A DNA stretch of 64,000 bases, taken from contig NKYR01000031.1 of the NCBI GenBank assembly GCA_003184365.1, positions 62,001-126,000 on the forward strand, written 5' to 3'. Each line of letters begins with the position of its first letter. The first letter of the stretch is position 1. The stretch comes from Evernia prunastri (taxonomy: Eukaryota; Ascomycota; Lecanoromycetes; Lecanorales; Parmeliaceae). The notes beneath the pieces were generated by a model. The model made no database searches. It was not told the DNA's origin and saw only the letters and a list, made by a program, of their open reading frames with translations. Of this stretch, positions 1 to 12,891 are shown piece after piece. The translations under genes and the position numbers were made by a program.

Positions 1-2237
1 AGCCCCGTATCTGGCACAGATGGACGTATGAGACCCTGTAACAGACAAATGAATTCGCACGTTTGCTCAAAGCTTCCAGCGATAGCTGCAAAGGTCACTT
101 CGTTAACCCAAGCAGCAGGAGTCGTGGCCTTCGAAGGTCTAGGAAAGTTCTGAGGAGAGAAAGCGCCAGAGGCCCAGTGGTCCAGAGACGTCCAAACAAG
201 CATGCTAGTTTCTACCGATTTCTCGGTCAAGAGGGATCGAATAAGCTTGAAGGCACACGCTTGTAGACGGCTTGGCACCGTGCCGTTGCATAATTGGAAA
301 AGCAATTCGAGAATAGGAATACCTGGTTGGGTCATGATCCAAGACCGTACTTCTACACTTTCCCCACAGAGATGTGTAGTCAGTCTTAGATAGCTTTCCA
401 GCATATATGCGCTCTCAGGCTCATTGATGTCATCCGGATTATATTTTCCACCATAGTGGTTTGTAGACCGGTTGGCCATTGGCTGCTCACGGCTTTTGGA
501 GGTGTAGAGGCTTAGTTCAGCAAAGATTTGGGTCCAACTCAATGAGGTCGATCTGTGTATTTTGGCCGTCACGTCGTTGCCTTCTTCAAGAAGAAAGCGA
601 TGCGCAGATCCAGCGGCTTCTTCGCCTTCCGAGATTGAACTCAACATTTCACAGAAAGCACTTACGCATGGCGTGGATTGCCTTCTAGATGCCCACTGCA
701 GAAACCCATAGAGATTGCTGTCCGAGTCACCCCAAAAAGCTTGTGCAGCGTCGGCACGGTGGCCGAAGGCAAAGGAAATAATCATTAAGAACTTCTCCAA
801 ATGAAAAGCTTGCTCTGTGACACCATCCATCGGAAAGCCTGACCGAAGCTTTTTTCTTTGGTCATCTTCGAACAATTTGAAGCGCCGCAAGGTGTCTGGC
901 ATATTGGTAACAAAGGAGTCTACAAAATCCTCGAATAGCTCCATTAGTAATTGCTGGAAGTACGTCGAATATAGCGGTAACTCGTCGGGTAGTGGCACCG
1001 AATCTCGAAGCAAAAGGCCAATCAGTCCAGTCCTTGCAGGGTCATACCATTCTTCCGGAAAGACGTGTGAGCAGATGGTAAGAGTGCACTCAAATGCACC
1101 ATCCCCCAAGGCCTGGGAAAACGCCTCTGACCGAGCCTGGGCCTCGGCTTCGAGATTGACATTCTGTACAGGTGATCCTGTGGGCTGTTCAAGATACCAT
1201 CCAGAATACTCGGACAGCCACCAGGTGATCGTAGCGGCTTGAAGATTTCGTAAGATCCATGGAGTCCTGTCTTTGTTGTCCAATATCTTGCTATTAAGCA
1301 TCCTTGCCTCTCGCAACTCTCCGCCTCCATCTGGTGATCCAAATTGAGATGTGAAAGCTATTATCATGGGAACATAATGCACGGCTATGCTGTTCCATCT
1401 ATCCAACTTTGGAAGGTAATCTAAGAGTTTGTGGAAATCCTCCACACCCGTATGACCTGCTTTGATCAGGTAGGTGACGATAGCCCCTAATGACTCGTGT
1501 TGCTCTGCAAGGCTCGACTGCTGGAACTCGAGAATCTCAGTGTATTCGGTACGTGCGGTTTGTCCTAGCGCCATATTCCCTTGATGGCGATCTCCCAACG
1601 ATTGAAGCCATTTCTCAATCCCAACCATTGCCTCTAGGCACTTTTGCGTGTACAGGGAACCATTCCTAGCCGGACCGTTCTTGGTCTCAAGGACTAATCC
1701 AACGAACTGATGGGCAATTTCTCGTGCACTTTCTATGCCTTCCAGATCGTGCGATTGTCTAAGCAGGAGGCGCATGCACTCGAGAACGAAAAGTCGGCGT
1801 TCGTGGAAGTGTATAATTGCCGACGCAGCTTCCGACCTGTCAATCCTGGTCCCGTATTCCCCGGACTCAATCAAGAGTCGTGCTGATTCGAGCTCGTCTA
1901 AATCGAGTATATCGGCAAGTTGAGCAGCGGTGTCTCGGAATTCTTCGTTCATGGAATATTCAAGGTCATCGACGGTAATGGACCCTGTGCAGGCGCTTTG
2001 AGTTAGTCTTTCCCCACAGAACCGCCCCAAACTTGAGACTTCAGTCATCATACCTGAGGATAGGGTTTTGCGGCTTGTCTCATTCTTTGCAGGCTTGTCT
2101 AGAAGTTGTCTGAACTCATTGACACGCGCCTCCAGATTAGCCCAAAGGCGTTCGATGTTGCGCAGCTGGGACGCTTGCAAGGCAAGAAGGTCTTGATGAA
2201 GACCCTGCAGACCTGTCAAGCCCCCAGGATCCTCCAT
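1..2237 (-). CDS. NUP192: Nucleoporin Nup192/Nup205 (N-terminal part, runs off window)
   Basis: Large inner-ring scaffold subunit of the nuclear pore complex, built of alpha-helical repeats and binding Nic96, Nup53/59 and Nup145N in related fungi (family knowledge). The start codon is at 2237 on the minus strand. Exon 1 is 2237-2054 and exon 2 runs from 1984 to the window edge. The intron 2053-1985 has a GTATGA donor, a CTAAC branch site and a CAG acceptor. About 722 residues are visible, open throughout the stretches I translated. The N-terminus reads LRNIERLWANLEARVNEFR, then FRQLLDKPAKNETSR and a DLDELESARLL segment, the characteristic Nup192 N-terminal helices. Family length is about 1,700 residues, so more than half lies outside. 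It diverges from TEL1 across a 355-bp shared promoter. Confidence 0.9.
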   Translation of the reverse strand, partial: MEDPGGLTGLQGLHQDLLALQASQLRNIERLWANLEARVNEFRQLLDKPAKNETSRKTLSSGMMTEVSSLGRFCGERLTQSACTGSITVDDLEYSMNEEFRDTAAQLADILDLDELESARLLIESGEYGTRIDRSEAASAIIHFHERRLFVLECMRLLLRQSHDLEGIESAREIAHQFVGLVLETKNGPARNGSLYTQKCLEAMVGIEKWLQSLGDRHQGNMALGQTARTEYTEILEFQQSSLAEQHESLGAIVTYLIKAGHTGVEDFHKLLDYLPKLDRWNSIAVHYVPMIIAFTSQFGSPDGGGELREARMLNSKILDNKDRTPWILRNLQAATITWWLSEYSGWYLEQPTGSPVQNVNLEAEAQARSEAFSQALGDGAFECTLTICSHVFPEEWYDPARTGLIGLLLRDSVPLPDELPLYSTYFQQLLMELFEDFVDSFVTNMPDTLRRFKLFEDDQRKKLRSGFPMDGVTEQAFHLEKFLMIISFAFGHRADAAQAFWGDSDSNLYGFLQWASRRQSTPCVSAFCEMLSSISEGEEAAGSAHRFLLEEGNDVTAKIHRSTSLSWTQIFAELSLYTSKSREQPMANRSTNHYGGKYNPDDINEPESAYMLESYLRLTTHLCGESVEVRSWIMTQPGIPILELLFQLCNGTVPSRLQACAFKLIRSLLTEKSVETSMLVWTSLDHWASGAFSPQNFPRPSKATTPAAWVNEVTFAAIAGSFEQTCEFICLLQGLIRPSVPDTG

Positions 2238-2592
2238 AATGTGGTGAACCTGTGGAAGACAAGACGCTTTTTGAGAGTGTATACTTAGTTGAACTGACGC
2301 GAACTTTCTGCGGTAAACGCGCTTGATTTAGCGTGAACTGTACACGCTTTAGAGTTTTCTTGGCATTGACTTTCTGCCCACGCTAGAGGGAAGGTTGCCG
2401 CTGACAACACCATGTTCATCTGCGAAACTCTGGAGTAATGAATGTAGTTACCCGTAGAACTCTATGAGGAGTGTGTTGACAAGACTTCATGAGGCCAATG
2501 ACTGAGACATCAGTCTGTGCTAACGAATAATATAAACATGCTGACTCCATGGTCTGCCTTGACTCTTTCGCCACAGTCTGTTAGCACTTCAC
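2238..2592. promoter_or_regulatory. Divergent intergenic region NUP192 / TEL1
   Basis: A 355-bp spacer between the minus-strand NUP192 start and the plus-strand TEL1 start must hold both promoters and 5' leaders. I see no clear TATA box close to either start and no repeat. Confidence 0.6.
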
Positions 2593-5500
2593 ATGATGGC
2601 GCGGGTTAAAGGAGTCAAGAGGCTTAAGGACGAACCCGGTTTCAATGGGGCTATTGGCGAGTCAATGTTCAACCTTGTAGAATCATGTCCTTGCGAGCTA
2701 ACGATACTAGAAAGACTACGTTCTGAGAAGGTGGACGAGCGAGGAGTTGCTCTTATTGGTATGTTCTCTTCTGGCGGCTACGGTGTCCCTAACATGAGAA
2801 ATAGAGTTGAAAAGGATCATCAATTCGAACCGTGAGAATGTGGACTTGTAAGTTCAGCCTCATCCACCGTATCAAACGCTTGGGGTTTGACATGTAAATA
2901 CAGAGTGGATGCCAAAGACGATTCTTACCATACAGTCTTGGAATCGGTCTTTCGAGTCGCCACGATTGACAAGTCGAACTACGCAAGAGCTTCCAAGTCT
3001 ACAAAAACTAGGGTGGAAGGTCGATTATCCGCTTGCGCAGCCTTGGTCCGAACCGTTGTCGAGGTTGGTCTGAGAAAGTTGCGTTACAAAACAGTAAAAG
3101 CTCTTGTGGATCACATCATTCAAACACTACCGACTGCCGATGGTGGTTACTGTGATCCTTTGATCGCTGATTACTTCAGAGCCCTTGCGACGCTCCTGGA
3201 GTACAAGGCTCATCCAGAGCACTTTCTTGGGGACGATTGGCATGAAGTGACTGACTTTTGCCTGCAAGCAGCGGTCGATCTGAACAGATCCTCCGAATTA
3301 CATGAGTCCGGTTTGACGAATGGCGGCAAATTCGTCAATGGCTCAAGGTCCAATCGAGATGGTCATAGTCGTTCCGCAACGCCACGCACTGTTGGTGATC
3401 ACAGCCGTAAGTCTACCAATAACAGCTCTCAGCGTACTGCCGATTCTCGACTTAAGGGCAGCGATGATCAAATCGTTCTTTGTCTCCAACATCTTGCTTC
3501 GGTGCCTAACGCACCTGTATTCGACAGAGCAGATGTGGTTCTTGCAACATTGGTTGAAATGCTTCAGTCATATCATAAGGTCAGCGCGACACAGCAAGCT
3601 GCTTTCGAATGCATCAATTCAATCATGTCTCGTATTGTTGCCATTAACGTCGATCTACCCTTGCAAACCATGAAGAGGGTTATTCCACTGCTGCGACGAT
3701 TCTGGGAGCCTAAAGAGGGTGCTGCCACTCTCAACGATACACTCTTGGCCTTCCTCTCATACGGAGAGATCCTGCTGCCGCGCATGATATCAGGCGATGA
3801 GACAAGCGATTCTAGTGCCACTTTGCAGGCGCTAGTTGAAGTCTTGCGTGATGATTACTGTCAACGCAGACCTAGGGGACAACTCCAATTGGATGACCTC
3901 GTCCTTATAGATCCTTGCCGTTCCACATCAAGCCAAATGCCTTTAAGTATCAAAACCCTGCAAGTTAGATTGGACGGACTCAAAGCAGAGTCTCCTTGGT
4001 GTCTCCTTTCCAGGAGCGCGGCTATAAAGGTAGTACTGGAGAACGCTACGATTGCTCGTCAGGGCACATTAGACGGAGATGAACTCCAAGATTCGAAACG
4101 ACAAAAATTGGAACATCCTATGGATGACATGCTCCATCACGTAAAAGGGTCATTACTACCGGAGAAGCTGTATGCTTTGCAGATGTTTGTCTTCATCTAT
4201 GACATTCTGCCATTTGACGAAGGCACTTTGCAGTGCCATCTAGACGCACTGTTGCCATGTCTAACCGAGAGCGACGGCTCGATAGTATCATGGACTATGT
4301 TAGCCATGACATCGTGCGTAGTATCCTCCAAAATCTGCCTTTATATTATTGACTGAACAATTAATCCTAGGGCGGCCAACCAGGCTGCTGCTCGCAAAAC
4401 CAGCCTCAAGGAATATTGGCTTCGAATTTGGCGAACTGTAGCGCGGCTCGTGACATCTACAAGCACGTGCAGAGCAGCATGCCAATTGATGACATCTATC
4501 CTCGCCCAAACACTGATACAGTATGCTGATGTCGCTGACGTTGTCGACGGTATGATCAAATCTGTTGATCTCAACGGCCCAGCGGAGTGTGACGAGCCCG
4601 CGACTACCCTCTGGACAATACTGGTAGCATTAAAAGGACGAGAGAACCTTGGTTCTGCGTCTGAGGCATCCGAAAATGTGCTTCGTTGGTTATTCCATCG
4701 GTGGAGCCCAGGTATGTATTCCGGTCGGTATCAGAGGAACGCTAAATTCACAACTTTACAGCGAAGAGGCGCGACCGTCGAAACTCACTATATATGGTCC
4801 AGCATTTTTCGACTTTTAGCACTCTAAGACTGATATGTATTTGTCTCGGTCTTCCCGCCCCCTCCGTGGGCTATCAGCCAGCGCTTAATCTAGGCATGCT
4901 AGCCCAAGCAACCTTGAAAACATCAAGGGATCGAAAGCTAATGAAATATCTCCTCTTGGCCGACGACCTGCTGCAATGCGAAGATAAAAATATCCCCATG
5001 TCCATATTAGAGACGTCAGATATTAGGCTCGCGTATTCGAAGTTTCAAATACTCGCTACTTCTGTGATCAACTTCTTCATAAGTGAGGGCTCAGCGCTTC
5101 TGCGAAATCAGTTCTCCTCAGCTGCGGAATCTGCATCTGGCATGAACGTAGAAGTCATACGCATCACTACGTCCTTTAGTATAATCGGATACGCCTTACT
5201 CTCCAGTTCGAGACTGCATGATGTCCGTCAGGGTGACCAGGTAAAAAGTATCCTTCAGGAGTTGAGGACTGCCCTCAAGCAATGCATGCTTCACCACAAC
5301 GAACACCGAGAATTGCTCAAAGGTCTTTTTGAGTCGTTTGGCGCAATTCTTGGATCGGTTGATCAACTAGCGCTAAGGAAAGATATACTGATGGACGGCG
5401 CCATTGCGATGTCGCAAGACTTTGATCAGAAATTCTGGCAAGAAACCCTGCACTCTGACAGCTCAAGCGCCGTCGATACGGAACATGACGCAATGGATTT

Positions 5501-8500
5501 GGACAGTGAATTTGAGTCTCAGATAAGCACAAACAGGCAGAAGAGTACTATACTTGATGACACCCATTACGAAGTCGACGCGTCTACGAATGTCACCGCA
5601 TTTCGAGCTTGTGTTGCCGCTAAGATCTGTTTCTTATCGAACATGAAGGAACCTGAAGATCCAGCATCAAGTGTTGCATCTCAAGCTGTCTCATCTACCA
5701 TCGATTACCTGACCTCTCTGCAGGCTAGGAACTTTCTTGTATGTAGGGTCTTTCTCCGGGAACTTCTTGATTCTGGGATCAGGGTTGCCGAAGACGATGC
5801 AACCACGCTCCTTGAGTATCTTGCACAAGTCATCATCCACCCATACGACCTTGAAAGGTCTGAAGTCTCTATGGGTGTTTGTTTGGACGTCCTGACTGGT
5901 TTGGCAGAGATGTGGATGAATGGGGAAGGCAGCGATCTCGCCGAGGTAGGTGCGCAGTTGTATAAATGGTTCATCACCATTGCCCTCAACAAAGGTATTT
6001 CATCACCTCACATCCATATCTGCATATCAGATCTCCTTCAGAAAGTCATAAAGATTCGACCTGAGTACGCCAGAAGTCTTTCATTGGCATCGGCAAGGAC
6101 ATGTCTCTTCGAAGTGCTGGATCAGGGGAATGTTGCGGTGAAGTTCTACATCGGCAACAAAATTGCAGATATTTTCGGTCTCTTTGTCCTCAAAGAACAT
6201 GAGAACATTCTTGAAGATGTTATAGCTAGTCTCCCGACGGACCGTGACTGGATTGAAGGAATCGCGTTGCGACTCTACGTTCTCGCCCACTTGGCAGCTT
6301 CTTGGTCAACGCTTCTACGACGTTGTGTGTATGCTATATTCGAGACCCCAACGGCCGTTCCTGGTTCAGCTGGATACGCAAAGAACTGCATGAGCCATAT
6401 AGCCACAAGCCTCAAGCTACACAACTTACGAGATCTGTTCAAGCTGTTCGTATCCCAGATTCTCTACACCTGGCTTGAGACGCAACCTCTAAGGTCCATT
6501 CCTTACGCTGTATTTGGTTATGTTACACTCGATGAACTCCTCCATGACGTGCAAGATGAAGTCGTAGGACACGTCGTTATGCGAGGCAAAGATGACGAAG
6601 CAGTGCAACTGGCTGATGACCTTGATGTACCCTTTGAGAAACTCTTAGAGATGTCTTTCAGCAGAGCTGCGGCTTACAGCATTGGTCGTGATTTTGCAAT
6701 GCCTACGTCAATGACTACTGGGACTTCAAAAGCCGAAACACGTCTTCGGAACGTCCTAGGAAAAGAGCAGTATAGTTCATTCATGAGTGTCCATTTTGCC
6801 AAGATCTTGGCACTCTTCTACACCACAATGGATCCTGATGCACAAGTAGAAAAAGGGTTCCAGAAACGCCCCGCATCTAAGATTGCATATTTCGCCTATC
6901 AAAAGATCACTTCGAGAGTTCCAGAAAACAAAGTGCTACCACCGGGTCAGCAACCTACGTTCAAGGCTCGATATGTATTCGACGAGATCGAATGTCTTTG
7001 CCGGCGTACAACCTACGACGCGGAATCAATATGGTCGCCAGAGCTGTACGTCTACGTATTTCGAGATATATTGAACACAATACATCCAGAGTTAGGCTCT
7101 CTCAGTGCATGCGTGGTCCTGCGGAGGATCAGAATAATGATATGCATGGCTGGGACTACTGCTTTAGAAGGTTATCCGCTGGAGATGACACTTCAATCCT
7201 TGCGACCTTTCCTCACGGACGCACAGTGCTCAGAAGATGCTGTTGCAATTGTCCATTATCTACTCGAGAGCGGAGCTGCTTACCTAAAAGAGGTCCCTTC
7301 TTTCCTCGCTGGCCACGCTGTCTCCACACTCACCGCAATGAAAGCGTTCTTCGAATCTACGCAGGACAGTACAACACAGGAGAGCCAATTTAAGGCGACT
7401 ATGTCTCGAGCGCAAGCTTTCCATGCACATTTCGTTCATATCTTGGGGAGATATTCGTCACCACATCTGACCGAGGAATCGGCGAAATGCTTCAAAACAA
7501 TAGTCAGAACTTCTAGTAATATGCAAAATGGTGGTAATGCAAGACTCGGTACTCACGAGAGCGAACTTCTTCTGGAGCTACTTGAGGATCAGCGCTCGGG
7601 AAGAAATCTACTTGATCAGTCCAGCCAAGATGCGATACTCAAATTCCTCTGTACGCCTTTTGAGGTACCCTTGGATTTCCACGACGACATCCTCGGGTCA
7701 GACGAGCTAGCGGTACGATATGCGTCAGTAGTGTGGAACACTTGTCAACGACCTGTCTCTTCGCCAAACTATCTACTATGGGCTGGGCGAGTTCTCGGAC
7801 GTGCGTATGCCAGTAAAGGTTTAATTGATCGGGAGCTAGCTTTCGAGACAAAGGTTGAGCCTGAATCGAAATCAACCTCGGCACAAGCAGTGTCACCATA
7901 TTCATGTTCCAGATCTAACCTTTTACGACTCCTGTGCGATATTTTGACGCTTGACCAAAGTATCGAAGTGGGAATGGCTGAAAAGACCTTGCGATCAGTT
8001 GTCACCGCGACGATTGACACAGACGACTATCTAGACTGCGTACAATTCATTCCACCCTCTTTAATACAGAGCCTGCTTTGGAGACAGTATCGTTTGCCGA
8101 TGACAGGCCCCCACAATACCGAAGGGTCAAATTTGCAGAATAGTGTAAAGTTGGACGAGCACCAGGAAGGCTCAGAGTGGATTCAACAGCTTGCTCTAGC
8201 CCTTGCATTGTCCGCCTCTGATGACCCATTCTTGTCAGAGCTCACTCAGACCATTCGATGTCTCAAGAATCTTGCAGAAGACGCCTTTCCGTACATCCTG
8301 CATTTGGTGCTGCTCCGAGAAGCCGGTGGTCTCGAAACGACGAAGCGCATCATGTCACAGACATGTCGACATTTGTTCCATAAGTGCATTAGCAACGAGA
8401 CTGACAAGACACTCGTTTATCGAACGCGGATCCTCCTCAAGGCAATTCTGTACTTGAGGACCCAGCCGTTACCGCACGAAACCACCGAAGCTGACCGAAC

Positions 8501-11500
8501 TCAATGGCTTGATCTTGACTACCATCAAGCGGCTGCCGTAGCCCTCAAGTGTTCCATGAATAAGACAGCGCTACTGTTTGTTGAGATCGAATTCTCCGCA
8601 GTCGCAAAATCATCAAGACGTCGGTCATCTGCCATCAAGATTCAAGAGCCAACTGAGCTCCTTCTAGATATCTATCAGAACATTGATGAGCAAGACGCAT
8701 TTTATGGAGTACAACAGCCTTCAAGTCTGTCTTCTATGATGGCACGACTTGAGTACGAGCATGCAGGCTTCAAGAGCCTGTCATTTCGGGGCGCTCATTA
8801 CGACGGACAAATTCGTCACTTGAACGGAGGTGACCGAATTGACGAAGAGAGCATGGTAAAGGCACTTGATAGCCTTGACCTCAATGGGCTGTCTCAGTCA
8901 GTACTTAGTAAGATGTCCACGACCGGGCCGAACGCTATAGACTCCGTGCTCCGTACTGCCCGAAAGCTCGAGCAATGGGATATATCCGCACCGGCATCAC
9001 ACAGTAGTAGCGCGAGCAGAATATTCCGAGCATTTCAAGGAATAAATAATGCTGTGGACTCAGAGAATCTACAGACTTCGCTGAACATTGGATTTACTGA
9101 TTCTATGAATCAGCTTACGATGGGCGAGGGTGCCAAATCCTCTATACATACTGTTTTAGGCAGCTTGGCGATATTGACAGAAGCTGACGAGGTCTTCTCG
9201 TCGAAAAGGTCTGAACAACTATACGAAGCGCTGGGGCGCTTCAAGGAACGCGAAAGTTGGATGCACTCTGAGAGGTGAGTTTCCGATCCTGCACAAGATG
9301 TTATTCTCAATACTAAATTCCTGCAGTTACGAGCATGTCAAGGCGATCATTTCATGCCGCGAAACTCTGTTCAGTTCATTGAGTAAGAAGCCCAAGTTGC
9401 AAGAATTACTGAAAACCTCTCAGCGAGACGCTCGTTCTCTGGAGAGCCATTTGCTCCTTGCATCTTCTCGCATGAGCCGGGCTCACGGCGCTATTCAGAA
9501 CGCACTATCAACTGTGACCTACCTTACTGAATTAGTAAAGCCGTGCAAAGAGGTTGGTGTTGATATTAGCGCAGTCGTCCGTCTGGCGAGTGCGAATGTG
9601 CTGTGGGATCAAGGTGAAATGGCAGCCTCGATCCGGATGCTGCAAGATCTTCAAGGGGCTTTAGACTCCCACGCTCAAATGATAGAAGTGAGCAAGCCAG
9701 AGCTTCTCGCCAAGCTAGTAAGCATTGAAATGACTTGGAAGTCCTATTTTACACTCACTAACACCGTTCAGGGACATCAGATGTCAGAAGCTAGACTAGA
9801 GAAGCCAGACGAGATCATTACCCACTATCTCCGACCTGCGATTAAGGAGCTGCGGGGAAAGTCTGAGGGAAATGAAGCTGGCGAGGTGTTTCATGAATTT
9901 GCATCATTTTGCGACAAGCAGCTGCAGAATGCAGACGGATTAGAGGACTTTCAGCGCATACAGAAGCTTCGCGAACGCAAAGAGGCCGAGGTGGGCGACC
10001 TCGATAAGATGATAAAGTCAGCAAGCTCCCAAGCAAAGGAGCGCGACAATTTGAAGAATCACCGTGCGAAAGCCAAACAATGGTTTGACATCGACGACCG
10101 AGAATTCCAACGGCTCCGGGAGAGCCGGCTGACTTTCCTACGTCAAAGCCTCGAGAATTACCTCCTCTGCCTTAAGGCCTGTGATAACTACGACAATGAC
10201 GCTCTACGGTTCTCCGCTCTGTGGCTCGAAAACTACGAGAGCGACATAGCCAACGAGGCTGTCTCGCGGCATGTGGGTCAAGTCGGAAGCAGAAAGTTTG
10301 CCGCTCTGATGAACCAATGGTCCTCACGGTTATTGGAAAAGCCGGGGCAGTTTCAGTCACTGCTCTCCTCATTGGTGCTTAGGATCTGTCTCGATCACCC
10401 TTATCATGGAATGTATCAGATCTTCACTGGGTTCAAAACCAAAAGCAAGGACGATGCCGCCGTGAAGAGACACGCGGCTGCAAGCAACATTGTGCAAGAA
10501 CTCAAGGCAAGCAGTAAAGCGAATAGTACCTGGCTGGCTCTGCACAATACCAACCTTCTCTTTGTAAAGTTTGCTATTGAACGCCCAAACGACCCACGGT
10601 TCAAACAAGGAGCCAAAATGGCTCTACAAGAGATCGCCATTGGACAGAGGATCGAACACGAATTACCGAAGTCGAGGGTGCCTCCGCCGACCATGAAGAT
10701 CGAGCTCCGGCACGATTGTGACTACAGAAACGTTCCGGTCATTGCGGGATTCGAGTCCCATTTCTCCGTAGCTTCAGGTATCAGTATGCCGAAGATAGCC
10801 ACCGCCATTGGCACGGACGGTGTGAGATACAAACAGTTGGTAAGTGAACAGAATCGCAAACACAGCATCCAAGCTAACATACCGAAGTTCAAGGGCGGCA
10901 GCGATGATCTGCGACAAGATTCAATAATGGAGCAGGTCTTTGATCAGGTCAGCAACCTGCTGAAATCTCAAAGAGCCACGCGCCAACGCAACCTCGGCAT
11001 CCGCACCTACAAAGTCCTCCCGTTGACCGCCACGGCGGGCATCATCGAATTCGTCGCCAACACGATCCCACTGCACGACTACCTCCTACCCGCCCACCAG
11101 CGCCACTTCCCCAAAGACCTCAAGCCCAACAACTGCCGCAAGCACATCGCCGACGCGCAGACAAAATCCGTCGACACGCGCATCAAGGTGTACCGCCAAG
11201 TCTGCGACCAGTTCCACCCGGTCCTGCGCTACTTCTTCATGGAGCGGTTCGAGAACCCGGACGTCTGGTTCGAGAAGCGCCTCGCGTACACGCGCTCCGT
11301 GGCGGCGAGCTCCATCCTCGGCCACGTGCTCGGCCTGGGGGACCGGCACGGCCAGAACATCCTGCTGGACAAGGAGACGGGCGAGGTGGTGCACATCGAC
11401 CTCGGCATCGCGTTCGAGCAGGGCCGCGTCCTGCACGTCCCCGAGGTCGTCCCCTTCCGCCTGACCCGCGACCTGGTCGACGGCATGGGCATCACCAGGA

Positions 11501-11862
11501 CGGAAGGCGTGTTCCGCCGCTGCTGCGAGTTCACCCTCGACGCGCTGCGGAACGAATCGTACAGCATCATGACCATCCTGGACGTCCTGCGCTACGACCC
11601 GCTCTACCAGTGGTCGCTGTCCCCGCTCCGCCTGAAGAAGATGCAGGACGCGCAGACGGAGAACCCGGCGCTGCCCGGCGGCGACGGGGCGGGGGGGAAG
11701 AAGGACAACGAGCCCGGGGAGGCGGACAGGGCTTTGACGGTCGTGGCGAAAAAGTTGAGCAAGAGTTTGAGCGTGACCGCTACGGTCAACGAGTTGATAC
11801 AGCAGGCGACGGATGAGAGGAACCTGGCGGTCTTGTTCGCCGGGTGGGCTGCTTATGTTTGA
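2593..11862 (+). CDS. TEL1: ATM-type PI3K-like serine/threonine kinase Tel1
   Basis: DNA-damage checkpoint and telomere-length kinase, nuclear, recruited by the Mre11 complex (family knowledge). Exons: 2593-2758, 2805-2847, 2904-4313, 4371-4711, 4762-9274, 9327-9717, 9772-10839, 10888-11862. The sum is 8,907 nt, exactly 2,968 codons plus stop, matching fungal Tel1. The N-terminus carries the TAN-like motif (LRSEKVDERGVAL, then ELKRIINSNRENVDL). The middle is FAT-type helical repeat. The kinase domain has FKGGSDDLRQD (about residue 2645), catalytic GDRHGQN (about 2795) and HIDLG (about 2815). The last ~33 residues are FATC (TDERNLAVLFAGWAAYV). An in-frame ATG at 2665 fits the usual Tel1 N-terminus better than 2593. 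Introns 9718-9771 and 10840-10887 are multiples of three without stops, so an annotation could wrongly retain them. Third-position GC rises sharply after about 10960. Confidence 0.93.
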
Positions 11863-12891
11863 AAGCGATTCTGGACGAGTAGATGAGTAGGGTTGGGTGT
11901 AGAAGAGGCTGTTCGCGTTGTACATGGCTTTACCTACTGGCTTCGCGATGTGCTTTGTCCGTGTCATTTTTGAGCATTCGATGTCGCGATTCGCACACAG
12001 ATTGTATATTCTTTCCTCGCGTATTTACGATAGACAGGAACAAGTACACTCTGGGTAACGTCGGTCAAGCTCGTTTGCATGCTCGTTTATCAATTCTGGA
12101 AAAGCGCGCGTCTGGGTTCATCAAAGCTAGCTGTTCCATCGAGCCTACCAGTTCCACAGTGGAGCAGTCACGTACGGACATCTCAGAGGGAGGAAACACA
12201 GGTGCCCGGCGGACTGAAAACAACACGGGCATCGGGCAATGGTGAGGTGCGGTGGAATACGACAGTAAGTCGCTTAGATTCGCAACTCAACATACGGTAC
12301 GTTAAAAGAAGGAATAAACACCAACCAACAACACTTAATCGAGTCCATACCTCCCCAACTCGACAAATCGCCCAGGCCAGATCCGTCCGATGGGCTCAGC
12401 CAAACGGAGCGGGCGGATCGTTGTCTACGAAAACCGCCAACGAAGGGGATTCCATACCGCATCCCCGTGCGGGACGGCGAAGTATCTCGTCTTTAGAAAC
12501 TAAATCCCGACGTTCAACTTCCTTCGAGGCTACCTTACGTTAAGTACCTGGTACCTGGGTACCGAAACTGGAACAAGGTATATTTAGAGTGTGGCGACGG
12601 AGCTGATTGATTACTGTTACTGTACCACACCCTGTGGCTTGCGAGCTTGCGACCACCGTCTCTTGTTTTTTGTTTTCCCTTGCGTCAATCACCACCATTT
12701 GCCACTGAGCTCGTTCGACTCCGTCTGCGTCTGGGTTTGGGAAGCTTCTATTTCGTCAGCTTCTTCTTCATCTTCATCTTCATCTTCATCTTCATCTTCA
12801 TCTCCATCTTCATCTTCTAATTTCTCCTCATACCCCCCATCCCCGCAAGTATCCCAAACAACCAAAAACCAGCGCCAGATCCAGATCCAGC
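11863..12891. other. Intergenic region downstream of TEL1
   Basis: About 1 kb without a credible gene. It holds the TEL1 3' end, a GGTACC-rich patch near 12547-12562 and, at its right end, the pyrimidine-rich leader and TTCATC microsatellite of the next gene. Short open frames here have no recognisable content. Confidence 0.5.
12761..12818 (+). repeat. (TTCATC)n microsatellite in 5' leader
   Basis: About nine tandem TTCATC units with one TCC variant, located 75-130 nt upstream of the ATG at 12892. It is probably transcribed as 5' UTR and likely length-polymorphic. Confidence 0.85.

Noticed and set aside
11086..11967. 293-codon minus-strand open frame
   Set aside because: It is antisense to the GC-rich kinase domain of TEL1; composition explains the lack of stops.
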